Position numbers and translations under genes: made by a program. The notes under the pieces were generated by a model. The model did not search any database. It was not told the DNA's origin and saw only the letters and a program-made list of their open reading frames with translations. Below are positions 1 through 10,480 of a stretch of 60,000 nt of DNA, one piece after another (position 1 is the stretch's first letter; every line of letters begins with the position of its first letter). The stretch is from Takakia lepidozioides. Taxonomy: Eukaryota; Streptophyta; Takakiopsida; Takakiales; Takakiaceae. The stretch lies in NCBI GenBank assembly GCA_030704615.1, contig CM060734.1:64001-124000 (forward strand), written 5' to 3'.

Positions 1-1337
1 AGGTTAATTTTTTCCTCTATCTTTTTAATTTGAGTAACGTTTCGATGGAGTTGCATCTGGAGTCTTTGTGTTGTTTGGCCATGTCGTGCAAAACTCTAGC
101 TCTCTAGCACTTATGGACAGAGTTGGACAGACAAACTCTAGCTCTCTAAAAGGATAGAGTACCCATATGGGGAAGAGGCTCTTCTTGACGCAACCTTTGG
201 TTGGCGTCGATATACATATATATGATTTTAATACATGATTATTACGTTCAACGGTTAGTATATAGAATATAGAGTATATTATGTATCATTATACAAAATA
301 AAGCCATAACTCTGCTTATTTTATTGTATAAATATTATGCGGCTTGTATTTGTGTAATATAGAATCTCTCTTTAGATCTTAGATATCATAATTCCATATT
401 AATGCAATAAGACCATTTTGTGCTTCCTACTACTTTAAGTTCATCATTGATATATAAGTTCCTCGCTAGTTTCTTGGTTTTTATGTTCTGATTATTACTT
501 GTACTTTCAGTTCTCCATCAATGAAGTATTGAGAATCAGCCAAAAATTATTGACTTGATGAATATGGATTGAAAATATAGTAACACAAATTAATACAACA
601 TCTTGTTAGTTTGGGTGGTATAGGACCATAAATAAAAACTGCGGATGCTTGAAGCCGCAGAACAAAATTGAGCCAAAAACAAAATCGATACGTGCCAGAA
701 ACCCCCAATGAAAGGCAGTGCAAACCTATTTATTGGCTACTAAATCTTCTTTTTGCTAAGCTTTGGGGAATTGCATAATCCCCCATCAATTGATGCACTA
801 GCCGTAGTAGTTTTGTTACAATAATACTTGTTGCAGGATTCATATTTACACATAAACTGGGCAGTAACAAAAGATTATAATGAGAACCAACATTCAATGT
901 ATGGGAACGGTTGAAAGGATAATAAGAAGTAAATTTGCAAGAGGAGAGGAGGTGACACTTGAATGAAAGGCATAATAGGAGTTTAGCGATCCTTAATTTT
1001 TGACATTGATTTCTAGTCTTCTCTTTTGAGTAAACAAAAGCCAATAAATAACAAAATATTAATTGAAGCCCAAATGTGTGTTTATTTCAGCTTGAGTAAA
1101 GTACATGAAAAAGAGAAGAAAAAAACAAGGAATGAATAATCCCATTCTCATATCCCATTGCGTCGAAACATTATATCGCCAAAATGTTGCTTACAACTAT
1201 GAATCATATATCCATTGGTAAATTTTGTGAATTCAAGAATTTGTACTTGGTCCGCACTACAACTTCAACATGATGAATTTTCTAGAATACCGGCCGATGA
1301 AAATATGCTAAGATCTAAGATAAATGTATATGGAATA
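1..1337. other. AT-rich non-coding DNA
   Basis: I see no gene here. The stretch is AT-rich, has stop codons in all frames, and shows no protein family I recognise in either direction. Confidence 0.6.
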
Positions 1338-1445
1338 TGATACCACTGTAAGAGTATCAACTTATAAGAGTTGTTATCCCTCACCTCTATCAAACGTACA
1401 TCCCAATTTAAACATGATATTTTTGTAAGAGTATCGACACAAAAT
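1338..1445 (+). repeat. dispersed direct repeat, copy 1
   Basis: About 107 bp that recur near 3539-3645. Both copies begin with GATACCACTGTAAGAGTATC and share a later block around CATCCCAA..ACATGATA and TAAGAGTAT.GACA. Divergence is moderate, with small indels. No coding capacity is seen; it is probably a fragment of an old non-autonomous element. Confidence 0.7.
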
Positions 1446-2069
1446 CCTTTTATATAGTAATCTGATTTAATATCATGATCCGTTCGTGGGCTTACATTGG
1501 ACTTAAAAATGACTGTGGCACTTCTACAACTCTTTCCAAATTTGTAAGAAATTATTAACAAACGCCACAACCATTTTCTATTTGTGGATTGCGAATGCTC
1601 CCAAACGCTAGAAATTAATATTGGCCAAAGCGCTACTTCCAGTTCATAATCTTGTATTTAAGACCCCAGGTCCCCATGACTAATCATGTTTCCAATCATT
1701 CCCACTTCACATTCCCAACCCCTCCCTCCCTTCATATTTATGTAGACTGCCGAGTGTATACGTTTCAGAAATTCAATGCTTCAATACATCAAACAAGTCA
1801 AAGATACTCAACTAGCTTTAAAAAAAAAACAAAAAAACACTTGGTCATTTTGTGGTATTATATGTCAAAAATACTGATAGTCTGGTGAAAATATATGGTT
1901 GAAAATATAATAACATCCATCAAATATTCATATAATTTTAATTTTAATGCAACATCACCATGTCTGGTGGTAAGACACTCGTGTAGAAGAGAGAAGAAGA
2001 AGACTCCGGCCGAAGCCGGCGTAACTAAGAGCCACTTTGCCTTGCGGCTATTGCCCCTTAACAGAGGTG
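1446..2069. other. non-coding DNA
   Basis: No gene recognised. Short ORFs here have simple composition and no family resemblance. Confidence 0.5.
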
Positions 2070-3260
2070 GGCCCTATGTAAAAATCAAGGCCCAGGGGAT
2101 ACCCTGGGGCAGATTGGGAGAACGGTAGTAGTGGTGAAGGGTGCCGCTTGGCACTCGTGGGCCCACGGGTACCAGTGGTACCCAGAGGCGTATGAGGTGC
2201 TTAGGAAGCGGGAGGGAGACTGGATTCGAGTTTGTCGTTTGTTGGTGATGATTGCAGTGAGGGATCGGAGCGCGGTGAGGTGTATGGCTTTGAAACATTT
2301 GTGAACAGATGTGATAGGGATTTGAAAATTATTTTGAAAGGTAGAGATGTTGGCATTATGGATGCCTCATCTGGTGCCAGCAGTTATGACAGTGAGTGGG
2401 CCGGTGCCCCACCCTCGTCGGTGGATGTCAACGATTAATGGTGCGTATTTTTTACGTTTTTCTAAAATAGAGGCGCTAGGGAAGCGGTCATGGCAGTATA
2501 TGAATTCTATAAAATGTATGGTGATGTCTGATGATGGTGCAGGAGGGGGGGGGGGGTTAACGGGGAGGCCCTGGAGTATGAGGATGTCCGGGCATAGTTT
2601 AGCGGGGCATGTGCAGGACCCGCAAGGTTGACAGATACATGGAAGGAGCCAAGTACGTATTGTATGGTCTGGAGGCCGACCCTGGTAGGCCAGCGTTGAT
2701 GAGTGTAAACCATCTGGTTGCACTACATTGTAAGAGAAGTTTGTGGATGTGCCATATGGCGTGATTATGACGAGCAATTCGCAACCCGTGGATGACAGGG
2801 TGTGGACATTCGCTGAGAATACGAGGCCAGATATCACGTTTAGCATGAAGGTGTGAGCAGAGTGGGCAGTGTGGGCCCTGGGGATGGGAATAGGGTTGGC
2901 CAGAAGATGTGTTTGCGTTGATGGCCCATATATTGGGCGTATCTAAATTTGAGTGTTTGCCTTATTTGTGCAATCTGAGGCGGCTTTGGAGTGCCAAAAG
3001 TGGTTTGATAATTTATAGTGCAGGACATTGGAAAGGGTCCATTTTTGGATATGAAGCTTGGTATGGCTGAGAGAGGTTGAGGCTTGTTTATTGGCTTCTT
3101 TAGTGAGGGTTTTAAGGAGGTTGCGGATTGGACGAGGTGATGGAGGGTCAGGTACCGGGTAGATCATCCAAAAATGGTGTGCATGACCGACGTGAATGGG
3201 GTCGACCGGTGGTTCAACTGAGGGTTTGGAGGCCCCCAGCTGGGCTAAGAAAGGCACTCG
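2070..3260 (-). pseudogene. non-LTR retrotransposon (LINE) ORF2 3' remnant, zf-RVT region
   Basis: Read on the minus strand from about 3130 down to 2100, broken frames give the C-terminal part of a plant LINE ORF2. A segment before position 2900 resembles the region after the RT thumb (KFRYAQYMGHQRKHI). It is followed by a zinc-binding zf-RVT signature with Cys-x2-Cys (CPLC), then RDIWPRILSECPHPVIHGLR and HNHAIWHIHKLL. At least three frame changes and several stops interrupt it, so it is dead. The catalytic RT motifs (YxDD box) and the endonuclease are absent here, consistent with a 5'-truncated insertion. It may belong to the same family as the LINE at 58.3-60 kb, but they do not overlap, so this cannot be tested within the window. 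The assignment rests on recognising the zf-RVT motif by eye. Confidence 0.65.
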
Positions 3261-3450
3261 TGTATCAGCATGTCGGTCTGTGGTTCAAACACTTGTCATC
3301 CATCTCTCTTACATTTGGGCTTGGGCTCTACCCCTATAATGCCTCCATGGCGAAGAAAGGGGTTTTTTTTTCCCCACCTCAAGGGCCAATTGCTTGGGCT
3401 GGTGTTTGTTTTGAAACTAAAAAGAAAAAAAATAAGAAAAAAAATGATTG
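3237..3450 (+). repeat. SINE-like element
   Basis: The stretch has a B-box-like Pol III promoter motif (GTGGTTCAAAC near 3283), a CT-rich middle, and ends in an A-rich tail of interrupted A runs (3418-3445). That is the layout of a tRNA-derived plant SINE. The A box is not convincing (a candidate lies near 3240-3260) and no target duplication was identified, so this is a tentative call. Confidence 0.4.
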
Positions 3451-3538
3451 ACCTACAAAATCATATTGAAGTTGGCACATATGTCAAAGTACTAAGTGAT
3501 AAAAATGTGCCAATATGGCTATGTACCTACATCAAACA

Positions 3539-3645
3539 TGATACCACTGTAAGAGTATCAACGTATAAGAGTTTGATATATTAAACATCTATCAAACAGA
3601 CATCCCAACGTCGACATGATACCTTTATAAGAGTATTGACAAAAT
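3539..3645 (+). repeat. dispersed direct repeat, copy 2
   Basis: Second copy of the repeat at 1338-1445, same orientation, 2.2 kb away. Not coding. Confidence 0.7.
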
Positions 3646-3949
3646 ATTATTTTCAATAATTCTCAAGATGGATGGTTGTTATCATTTCATCCAAACCCTT
3701 CAAAAACTTCACATATTTGTGTTCCTAATAATAAATATGTATCCTCTTCCACATTGAACGACAAAGATTTTTGGGATTTAAGGATTTTTTGGATTGGGCA
3801 GCAGTTGTCTTTTTGGGTGGAGGTTAGGTAACAAGATCATGTCCAGTTGAAACGATTTTGCATCTGTCTCAGCTTTTGAATCGACTTTTCTATTAGGGGC
3901 CAATGGTTTTTCCAGCTTTGGGCCCATGTCACCCATCTAACTTAGGGTA

Positions 3950-4178
3950 ATGTTTTTTTTAGATTATATTTAAAGGAAACCTGGGAGTGATTGCTTACAT
4001 TTCAGACCCTTGAGAAGGGGAAAAAATAACCCCCCTTTAAGATAAGGCATTGGGCACACAAGGGGGAAACGTCACCCCCAGACCAACCGGTCAAGACCCG
4101 CAGGACCAAAGTGGTATGATTTGAACCTTGCAAGGGTGACACACAGTGCACTTATCCAACCGAGCTACCAACCCTAGG
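3950..4178 (-). mobile_element. tRNA-derived SINE
   Basis: On the minus strand the sequence starts with a tRNA-like head. An A box (TAGCTCGGTTGG, plus-strand 4161-4172) and a B box (GGTTCAAATC, plus-strand about 4118-4127) have tRNA-like spacing. A non-tRNA body follows, ending in an A run (plus-strand T run near 3952-3960). Length is about 229 bp. The head lacks a tRNA-like acceptor pairing with its 3' side, so it is a SINE rather than a working tRNA gene. Confidence 0.65.
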
Positions 4179-5214
4179 TGGGTAACTTATGTGGCTCGTT
4201 TTTCTTTTCAAATAAAATACAATGTATGGGGTAGACCAACAAATAACCTCACATGACAAGCCATGGAGGCTGAGAAAGGGGACACGGCCTTGGAAAAGAT
4301 CTAAAAAAAGATCCATCAAAAGAGAGAGAAATTGTGGCTCGTTTTGATACAACAACTAGATTTGGATTATGAATGTTGTTTACATGATTTCTCTTTTATC
4401 TTTGTTTTTGATTGGTTTAGATTTCAAATTGTTTGGATTTTCATTTGTAATGTTTTCATGAAAAAAATATTGTTTGTAATGCATATTTGTTCCGGCGTTC
4501 ATAATTTATTTTGTCTTTATTTAAAGCATATCTTGCAATTTGAAGTGTTGCACAAACCCAAATTTTCGAGGTTTACTGTGGACATTAACATTTTGATATA
4601 ATTCAGGATAACGACCATATATCCGAAGATACATTCTTGAAAAAAACATTGTACAGAGATTACTTCCAGCTGATTAAACTCATACAACATAGTCTTGCAG
4701 GGCCTGAAACTGGTATATTCACCATATATGTGGTGGTACATGTCCCAGTAGAGCATTTCCAGGCCAAGTATTTGCCACTCATGGATATGAATTATATCTG
4801 GTTGGGTTCTTGTGATCTGTGTGTATAAGAAGAACGATAAAAGTGGGATGAGATAGATGGGTTAGTGGTCTCAAATGAACAACCTAAGGTTGAATGTTTG
4901 GGCCTCTCGACTGCAGCAATATCAAACTAGCCACACTTTTGTCTGAACAATCTTTACACTATCTAGTATCTAGCTTTGTAGAAAGCATGAATTCCATTTC
5001 TGACCTAATTGTACAATATGATCGATTTCACAAGGGGCTGATGGAGCAAACATGTCAAGTTACCAAATTGTGAAGGGCAACAGCTCAGACCTGCATCCAT
5101 TCAAGGTTGGCATGGCTGAAAAACAAATATGCTTCCAGGTCATCATAAGACCCTCCATAGATTTGTGACCCCTTCAAAAATTGGTTGTTTGGCTCCAAAT
5201 AGAATGGGTACTCC
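4179..5214. other. non-coding DNA
   Basis: No recognisable gene. Small ORFs on both strands are AT-rich and show no domain. Confidence 0.5.
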
Positions 5215-5367
5215 CACTACAACACACCCTATGTAATTTCGACGATTTAGTTTGACGCTGGCGTTGACTGTTGTCACTTTCGACTGTTCCAACCATTTTG
5301 CAGTCAAAAATTATATTAAAATATTTGAGGTGCTAGACAACCGTGAAAATTTATTTTGACTGTAGTG
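5215..5367. mobile_element. CACTA-ended MITE
   Basis: A 153-bp segment starts CACTACAACAC and ends TTGACTGTAGTG, so its ends are inverted (CACTACA / TGTAGTG). These are the terminal bases typical of plant CACTA (En/Spm) elements. The interior has repeated TTTGAC/GTCAAA motifs, often seen as subterminal sites. There is no coding capacity, so it would be non-autonomous. I do not see a clear 3-bp target duplication. Confidence 0.5.
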
Positions 5368-5542
5368 AGAGACTTTGACTACCTAAAATGAGCTGACTGA
5401 GACAACCAGTTAAGCAATGGCACGTGTAATCACAATATATAATTTACATAGCAATATATATGTGGATAATAAGAAGTAAAAAAAATAACTATTTTTTCAC
5501 TGACCCAGTACATTAATAGTAAATTAATCGTGTGCTGGTTAA

Positions 5543-5790
5543 GGTTAGTGAAACAAAACAACTGAATTATATGAACGAATGATAAACAAACGCCTTGCTG
5601 GCAGCTTTTGGATGAACGTATGAAAGGTTAGTGAAACAAAACAACTGAATTACCTGAACGAGTGATAAACAAACGCCTTGCTGGCAGCTATTGGATGAAT
5701 GTATGAAATATAATTTTTGTGCACTGGATGAACGTATGAACGAACGATAAAGAAAACGCCTTGCTGGCAACTATTGTATGAACGTATGAA
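5543..5790 (+). repeat. 83-bp tandem repeat, about 2.8 copies
   Basis: Units start with GGTTAGTGAAACAAAACAAC at 5543 and 5626; a third, partial unit occupies about 5738-5790. Each contains CGCCTTGCTGGCA followed by a TGAACGTATGAA block. Units one and two differ at a few bases; the third has lost its first third. Confidence 0.85.
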
Positions 5791-6036
5791 CGGATGATAA
5801 TGCACTTGGCTCGAGTGTGCAGCCGCCCTGGCTGGGACTTCGTGTTTTTTGGGTCGGCGTGGTTCGAGAGCTCCGCAGGCTTAGGGACTTAGCGTTTGTT
5901 TGTTTGTCTTTGTGCCACCATCTGCGTTTTCTTAAGGTTCGCGAACCAGGATAAGCGGTTTCTAAAAGACTAGTATCTTGCTGTGTGCACATGAGAGAGC
6001 GGGTGGGCGGGGGGAGGAGAGAATAGAGAGAGAGAA
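5791..6036. other. GC-richer lead-in to PPR remnant
   Basis: Composition changes from AT-rich to GC-richer DNA. It contains the 12-bp palindrome GGTTCGCGAACC near 5937 and a GA-rich run at 5993-6033. No protein is recognised. It may be the upstream part of the copied gene segment that follows. Confidence 0.3.
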
Positions 6037-6260
6037 GTGCCGCGCAGCGAGTGTATTGTTTGTGGGATCGACCTGTATGTTTGCTCTTGTTGTGTCGGCC
6101 ACGGTCACGACGTGTGCTATATGGGAGCTTTAGAGCGGAGACAGCAGGGAGTGTTCAACAGTATGGCTGAACGAGATGTGGTGTCGTGGAGTGCGATGAT
6201 TGCAGGATATGCACAGCGGGCGCGGGATGGAGGCTTTGCAGACATATGAGCACCTTCTTC
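6037..6260 (+). pseudogene. PPR pseudogene fragment
   Basis: The frame near 6120-6249 encodes one PPR unit with the signature VFNSMAERDVVSWSAMIAGY. This resembles the repeats of plant PLS-type PPR proteins, which bind single-stranded RNA in organelles. The fragment has no N-terminal targeting region and only one repeat. At about 6250 it runs directly into OSB-like sequence, so it is a broken copy. It belongs to the same family as the remnants at 7.7-8.2, 9.1-10.5 and 39.7-40.9 kb. Confidence 0.7.
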
Positions 6261-6800
6261 AACACATTTCAGCCTGTTTTCCCTGTTATCAGGATTCAGA
6301 GTCATCCCTAAACTTTCGGGTTGAATTCTGCAAGTTAGCTCGACGTTGGTGCAAAAAGGTGAATGCCTGTTGGAAGCGCAAGTCAGCATAGGAACTAGTG
6401 TGAGAAGTAGGGTTAGGGTGTTTGCTGGAACAAATCTAGGCTGTCATTGTCCGCTGCTAGCAGCAAAGCAAGGAGGTACTATGCATGATTTGTGCAGAGG
6501 TATGGATAGCCGAAGGAGCAGGGCTAGAGTGTGGGTCCAGATTCATCCAAGAGGGCCGGATTTCAAGCTCCAGATTACCTATGAATCCCTGTGGAATGAT
6601 AGCTACAAGGAACCTGCATGCGTAGATGGTCAACTGGAAGCCGCAACAGCAGTAGCGGCGGCACAATTGATAAAATTCAGGTACTGCTACTCAAGGCACC
6701 TTCTTCAACACATTTCACCCTGTTTTTTCCTCTTATCAGAACCGGCCCTAAATGTCTCTTAAGGCCTTCAGCAGATGGGTTGAATAGAGTCACGTGGTTT
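6250..6800 (+). pseudogene. OSB (organellar ssDNA-binding) PDF-motif pseudogene fragment
   Basis: Two broken pieces of a PDF motif are visible. An early piece (about 6335-6390) reads RRWCKKVNACW, the remnant of the WWDNR..KVN half. A later piece (6535-6660) reads HPRGPDFKLQITYESLW..SYKEPACVDGQLE, the PDFKH..LW..P.WV..QL half. In plant OSB proteins, which bind single-stranded DNA in mitochondria and plastids, such PDF motifs follow an SSB-like domain. No SSB-like domain is visible here. The block from about 6430 to 6650 recurs near 7040, 7450, 8860, 41430, 42400 and 50790. Naming the family from the motif is a judgement by eye. Confidence 0.6.
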
Positions 6801-7030
6801 ACTTTTTCAACTTGATTTTCAGATCTTAGGGCATGCGAGAGACAGTGTCAACAATCAATCATTCTTCCTGCAAAGTCTTGGTATGCACAATCTGAGACTT
6901 GAGATCCTCCACAAAGGCCAGCAAGTTTTTAGTTGAGGATCCACCCTCTGCCATATCCTCATTAGCACAATATTTGAGCTTCCCTACCCTGGTTCGAATT
7001 GCCATGCCCTCCTCCCCTATCATTAGCTCC
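6800..7030 (-). pseudogene. possible copia-type gag fragment
   Basis: The minus strand (frame ending near 6859) reads EDMAEGGSSTKNLLAFVEDL and then LQEE..LIVDTVSRMP. This pattern (em.eg.s....l..f.dl, then l.dee.i...l..lP) resembles the gag (UBN2-like) region of plant Ty1/copia elements. It is short and has a stop after LQEE. It sits between two OSB fragments in opposite orientation, which suggests a nested insertion remnant. It could be chance resemblance. Confidence 0.35.
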
Positions 7031-7440
7031 CTAATGTGTGCATGATTTGTGCAGAGGCAGAGATAGCTGAAGGAGCAGGGATAGAGAGTAGGTCTAGATT
7101 CATCCAAAAGGGCCAGATTTCAAGCACAAGATTACTTATGATTTCCTGTAGATCAATAGCTACAAGAAACCTGCATGGGTAGATGGTCAACTGTCATGCC
7201 GCAACAGCAGCGGCACATCTGACTTTGACATGATACTGCCATTGTGACAACAGGAAAGTATCCAAAAATACGGAACAGAGATGAGGAGAAGCTGTGGAAT
7301 GAATACTTTTCTGACCCCAGTCAATGGTGGGACACCAGGCAAAAAGGTGAATGCTTGTTAGATTACAGGAGAGTAGCAGACGCAATTCAGTATAGGAACT
7401 AGTGTAATAAGCTGAGTTGGGTGTTTCCTAGAACAAATCT
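7031..7440 (+). pseudogene. OSB PDF-motif pseudogene fragment
   Basis: A first part (about 7040-7200) gives GPDFKHKITYDFL, a stop, then INSYKKPAWVDGQL. A second part (about 7270-7350) gives NRDEEKLWNEYFSDPSQWW, the first half of the next PDF motif, and then shifts frame. The order second-half then first-half is expected if the parent gene has PDF motifs in series. A first half is followed by an OSB-type second half only after non-matching sequence, suggesting an intron in the parent gene at that point (inference). Confidence 0.65.
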
Positions 7441-8240
7441 AGGCTGTCATTATCAGCTGCAAGGCAAGGATGTATGCATCATTTGTGCAGAGGCATGGAT
7501 AGCTGAAGGAGCGGGGATAGAGTGTGGGTCCAGATTCATCCAAGAGGGCTGGACTTCCAGCTTACCTTGATTTCAGGTGGATCAGTAGCTACAAGAAACC
7601 TGCATGTGTAGATGGTCAACTAAAGGCAGCAGCTGCAGTGGCACAGTTGATAAAATCAGGCACCTCAACCATGACCACAGCTGTTGAAATTAGAGGATCA
7701 AGAGAGGGAGTCCACAATGCCTCTTCTGGCACTTCTGGCATGTGAAGATACTTTGTGCGGCAGGCAGACTGACAGAGGCTCTACAGACTCTAAACCAAGG
7801 AGGCATTTCAGCAGATTCAGATATGTCTGTCTGTTGCTTAAGTGCATCAAGATGATGGTCTGGAAGCTGGAAAGCAGTGCACACTCACATTATCCAAAGT
7901 GGATTCACACCAAATGTTTTTCTACTACTCAACACCCTTGTCAACATGTATGTTAAGTGCGGGAGCATCATGGATGCTCACCAAGTGTTCAACAGAATGC
8001 CTCAATGATCTTTGATCACGTGGAATATTATGTTGGCAGGATTTACCAAGCGTAGGTGTGGTAGGAATGCTTAGGAGACCTATGAGCAAATGTTGCGTGA
8101 AGGTGAAGCCCAACCACATCGCGTTTGTTTGTGTTTGCAATGCGTGTGCAAGCCTGGGAGCTCTGGAAAAGGGCAAAGGTCCATAGTGACATTGTCAAAG
8201 CTGGAATTGTACCAGATGTCATCCTGGAAACAGAAGCGGC
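7441..8240 (+). pseudogene. OSB-PPR pseudogene unit
   Basis: At 7540-7660 an OSB second half is present (YKKPACVDGQLKAAAAVAQL). From 7660 a short linker follows (GSREGVHNASS). At about 7740-8240 come PPR repeats in shifting frames: RLTEALQTLNQGGI, KCIKM, HTHIIQSGFTPNVFLL, NTLVNMYVKCGSIMDAHQVF and ITWNIMLAGF. At least four frame breaks occur. The order OSB, linker, PPR matches the unit at 8861-9870, where the linker is read through in one frame. The parent may be a fused OSB-PPR gene, probably organelle-directed (inference). Confidence 0.65.
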
Positions 8241-8860
8241 AGCAGCCCAATTGATAGAACAATTCGCTGCTAATGAAGGTACCTTCTTCAATACATTTCA
8301 CCCTGTTTTGCCATGTTATCAGAGTCGTCCCTAAATTTCATGTAGAATTCTGCAAGTTAGCTCGTTCATGATGTGAGCTGGCATGAGTTTTATAAAGATC
8401 CTTCACGATGGTGGGACAACCGCAATCACAAGGTGTGGCTTTTCTTAATGTACGATGTGAAGAAGTTTGTCTATCCTGCAAAGGTGGGCTCTTGGCTCCT
8501 GTTAGTACCATGATTTGGTGTTCTTCCTGATGTTTACAAGGTTCTTGGGAGAGTCAGCTTGGTCTTAGTAGGCCGTGTTTCAATCTCTGCCTGCTCAGCT
8601 GCACCGTGGTGGTTCTCACAGACCAATCCAACATTACCTGACTGGGTTGATGCTCGGTCAAATCCTCCATGGGTCAAGGACAATGTGGTGAGGCACCTTC
8701 TTCTTTGACCTGTCCAGCCTGTTTTGCCCCCTCATCAGACTTGGCCCTGAGATGCATATTGAATTCTGTAAGTTAGCTCATTGGGTGGATCTGTGGTGGT
8801 TTGGAGTGACTTTGAACTAGTGTGATAAGTAGGGTTGGGGTGTTTGCTGGAACAATTCTA
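8241..8860 (+). pseudogene. OSB PDF-motif pseudogene fragment (best-preserved motif)
   Basis: After AQLIEQFAANEGTFFNTFHP (8250-8310) the sequence encodes WHEFYKDPSRWWDNRNHKV (about 8376-8432). This is the clearest PDF-motif first half in the window. A 200-bp stretch without homology follows, then PDWVDARSNPPWVKDNV (about 8638-8690), the C-terminal part of a PDF motif. The unrelated stretch between them could be a degenerate intron. Stops and frame changes around it mean the fragment is not functional. Confidence 0.7.
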
Positions 8861-9870
8861 GGCTGTCATTGTCAGCTGCTAGCAGCAAGGCAAGGATGTA
8901 TGCATGATTTGTGCAGAGGTATGGATAGCTGAAGGGGGCAGGGATAGTGTGGGTCCAGATTCATCCAAGAGGGCTGGATTATTCAAGCTCCAGTTACCTA
9001 TGATTCCATGTGGATCAATAGCTACAAGAAACTGCTGCAATGGGTAGTGGTCAAGTAAAGGTAGCAGCTGCAGCAGCACAGTTGATAAAATCAGGCACCT
9101 CAACCATGACCACAACTTCTAAAAGAGGATCAAGAGAGGGAGTCCACAATGCCTCTTCTGCTGGGCATGTGAAGATGCTTTGTGAGGCAGGCAGACTGAC
9201 AGAGGCTCTACAACTTTAAACAACAAGGCATTTCAGCAGATTCAGATACGTCTGTCTGTCTCTTGCTTAAGTGCATCAAGATGAAAGGTCTGGAAGCTGG
9301 AAACAGGTGCACACTCACATTATCCAAAGTGGATTAACGCCAAATGTTTTTCTACTCAACACCCTTGTCAACATGTATGTCAAGTGTGGGAGCATCATGG
9401 ATGCTCACCAGGTTTTCCACAGAGTGCCTCAACGATCTTGATCACGTGGAATATAATGTTCGCAGGATTTACCAAGGATGGGTGTGGTAGGAGTGCTTTG
9501 GAAACCTATGAGCAACTGCTGTGCGAAGGGTGAAACCCAACCACATCACATCTGTTTGTGTTTGCCATGCGTGTGCAAGGCTGGGAGCTCTGGAAAAGGG
9601 GAAAGAGGTCCATGGTGACATTGTCAAAGCTGGATTTGTACGAGATGTCATTCTGAACACTGCCCTGGTGGACATGTATGCCAAATGTAGGTGCATTAAG
9701 GATGCGAAGGGAGTTTTCAACACTATGGCTGAACGAGATGTGGTGTCATGGAATGTGGGGGGAATGTGATGCTTGCAGGGTATGCACAGCAGGGACATGG
9801 TATGGAGGCTTTCGAGACCTATGATCAAATATTGATGGGGGAAGGGATGAAGCCCAACCACATCATGTTG
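8861..9870 (+). pseudogene. OSB-PPR fusion pseudogene
   Basis: An OSB second half (8965-9080) leads without a stop, in one frame from about 9080 to 9215, through QLIKSGTSTMTTTSKRGS and HVKMLCEAGRLTEALQ, the usual start of a PPR tract. After a frameshift near 9220, PPR units follow: VHTHIIQSGLTPNVFLL, VNMYVKCGSIMDAHQVF, ALEKGKEVHGDIVKAGF, ALVDMYAKCRCIKDAKGVF and NTMAERDVVSWN. A frameshift also occurs near 9755. The last repeat breaks off at about 9868 after KPNHIM, where foreign sequence is inserted. The in-frame junction is the main evidence that the OSB and PPR parts were once one protein. Confidence 0.65.
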
Positions 9871-10005
9871 CAGCATACTGGTACTTCACAGCCATGGCGG
9901 CTCTCTCAGCCCCTCCATTTTTTCTTCTCTTGGTTTTTTTGGCGCTGGGAGAGAGCAGCAGCTCTGCTGTCTCCTTCCCCTTGCTTATGCCGATTGTTAA
10001 AGGGG
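9868..10005 (+). other. inserted segment encoding a signal-peptide-like start
   Basis: The PPR reading frame is interrupted by about 130 bp unlike the other copies. From an ATG at 9894 it encodes MAALSAPPFFLLLVFLAL, then a short Ser-rich stretch. This has a short polar start, a hydrophobic core and small residues where cleavage would be expected, like an N-terminal secretory signal. The same frame continues into PPR sequence (VILNSALVDMYAKCG) from about 10010. It looks like a captured first-exon fragment of another gene. Its donor is not recognisable. Confidence 0.5.
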
Positions 10006-10480
10006 AAACTGTCATTCTGAACTCTGCCTTGGTGGACATGTATGCCAAATGTGGGTGCAGAAAGCCTGATGTGAAGGGAGAGTTTGACAATATGGCTGAA
10101 CGAGATGTGGTATTTTGGAGTGCCATGATTGCAAGGTATGTGAAGCCAGACCAGACCGTCATGTTCATTTGTTTTTGTAATATGCATATGTGAGCCTAGC
10201 AGCCCTGGGAAGGGGCAAAGAGGTTTATGGTGACATTATCCAATCTGGAATTGTACCAGATGTCATTCTGAACATTCCCCTAGTGTACATCTACGTCAAA
10301 TGTGAGCCTGGCAGCCCTCAAAAGGGCACAAAGGTTCATGACGACATCGTCAAAGCTGGAGTTGTCACTCTAAACACTGCCTTGGTGGATATGTATGTCA
10401 AGGCAGCCCTGGAAGTGGATGTCACTTTGGGTGACAAGGTAGCTGGCACCACCATTCTCTGGAACTCATTCTCAAAATGA
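10000..10480 (+). pseudogene. PPR pseudogene fragment
   Basis: PPR units follow the inserted segment: ILNSALVDMYAKCGCRK, MAERDVVFWSAMIARY, LGRGKEVYGDIIQSGIVPDV, then shortened units ending VTLNTALVDMYVK. The frame is open from 9894 to 10192 and again from 10190 to 10480, with a stop or frame change at the join. Internal deletions shorten the last two repeats. No E or DYW domain follows. Confidence 0.65.

Noticed and set aside
1955-2110. Possible SINE starting at CTGGTGGTAAGACACTCG
   Set aside because: An A-box-like start is present but no B box follows at tRNA-like spacing.
2074-2631. Plus-strand ORFs at 2232-2631 as genes
   Set aside because: They are shadows of the minus-strand LINE zf-RVT remnant and its flank, which gives recognisable protein sequence while these do not.
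4100-4178. Functional tRNA gene on the minus strand
   Set aside because: A and B boxes are present but the head is followed by a long non-tRNA body with an A tail, and acceptor-stem pairing is absent. Called a SINE.
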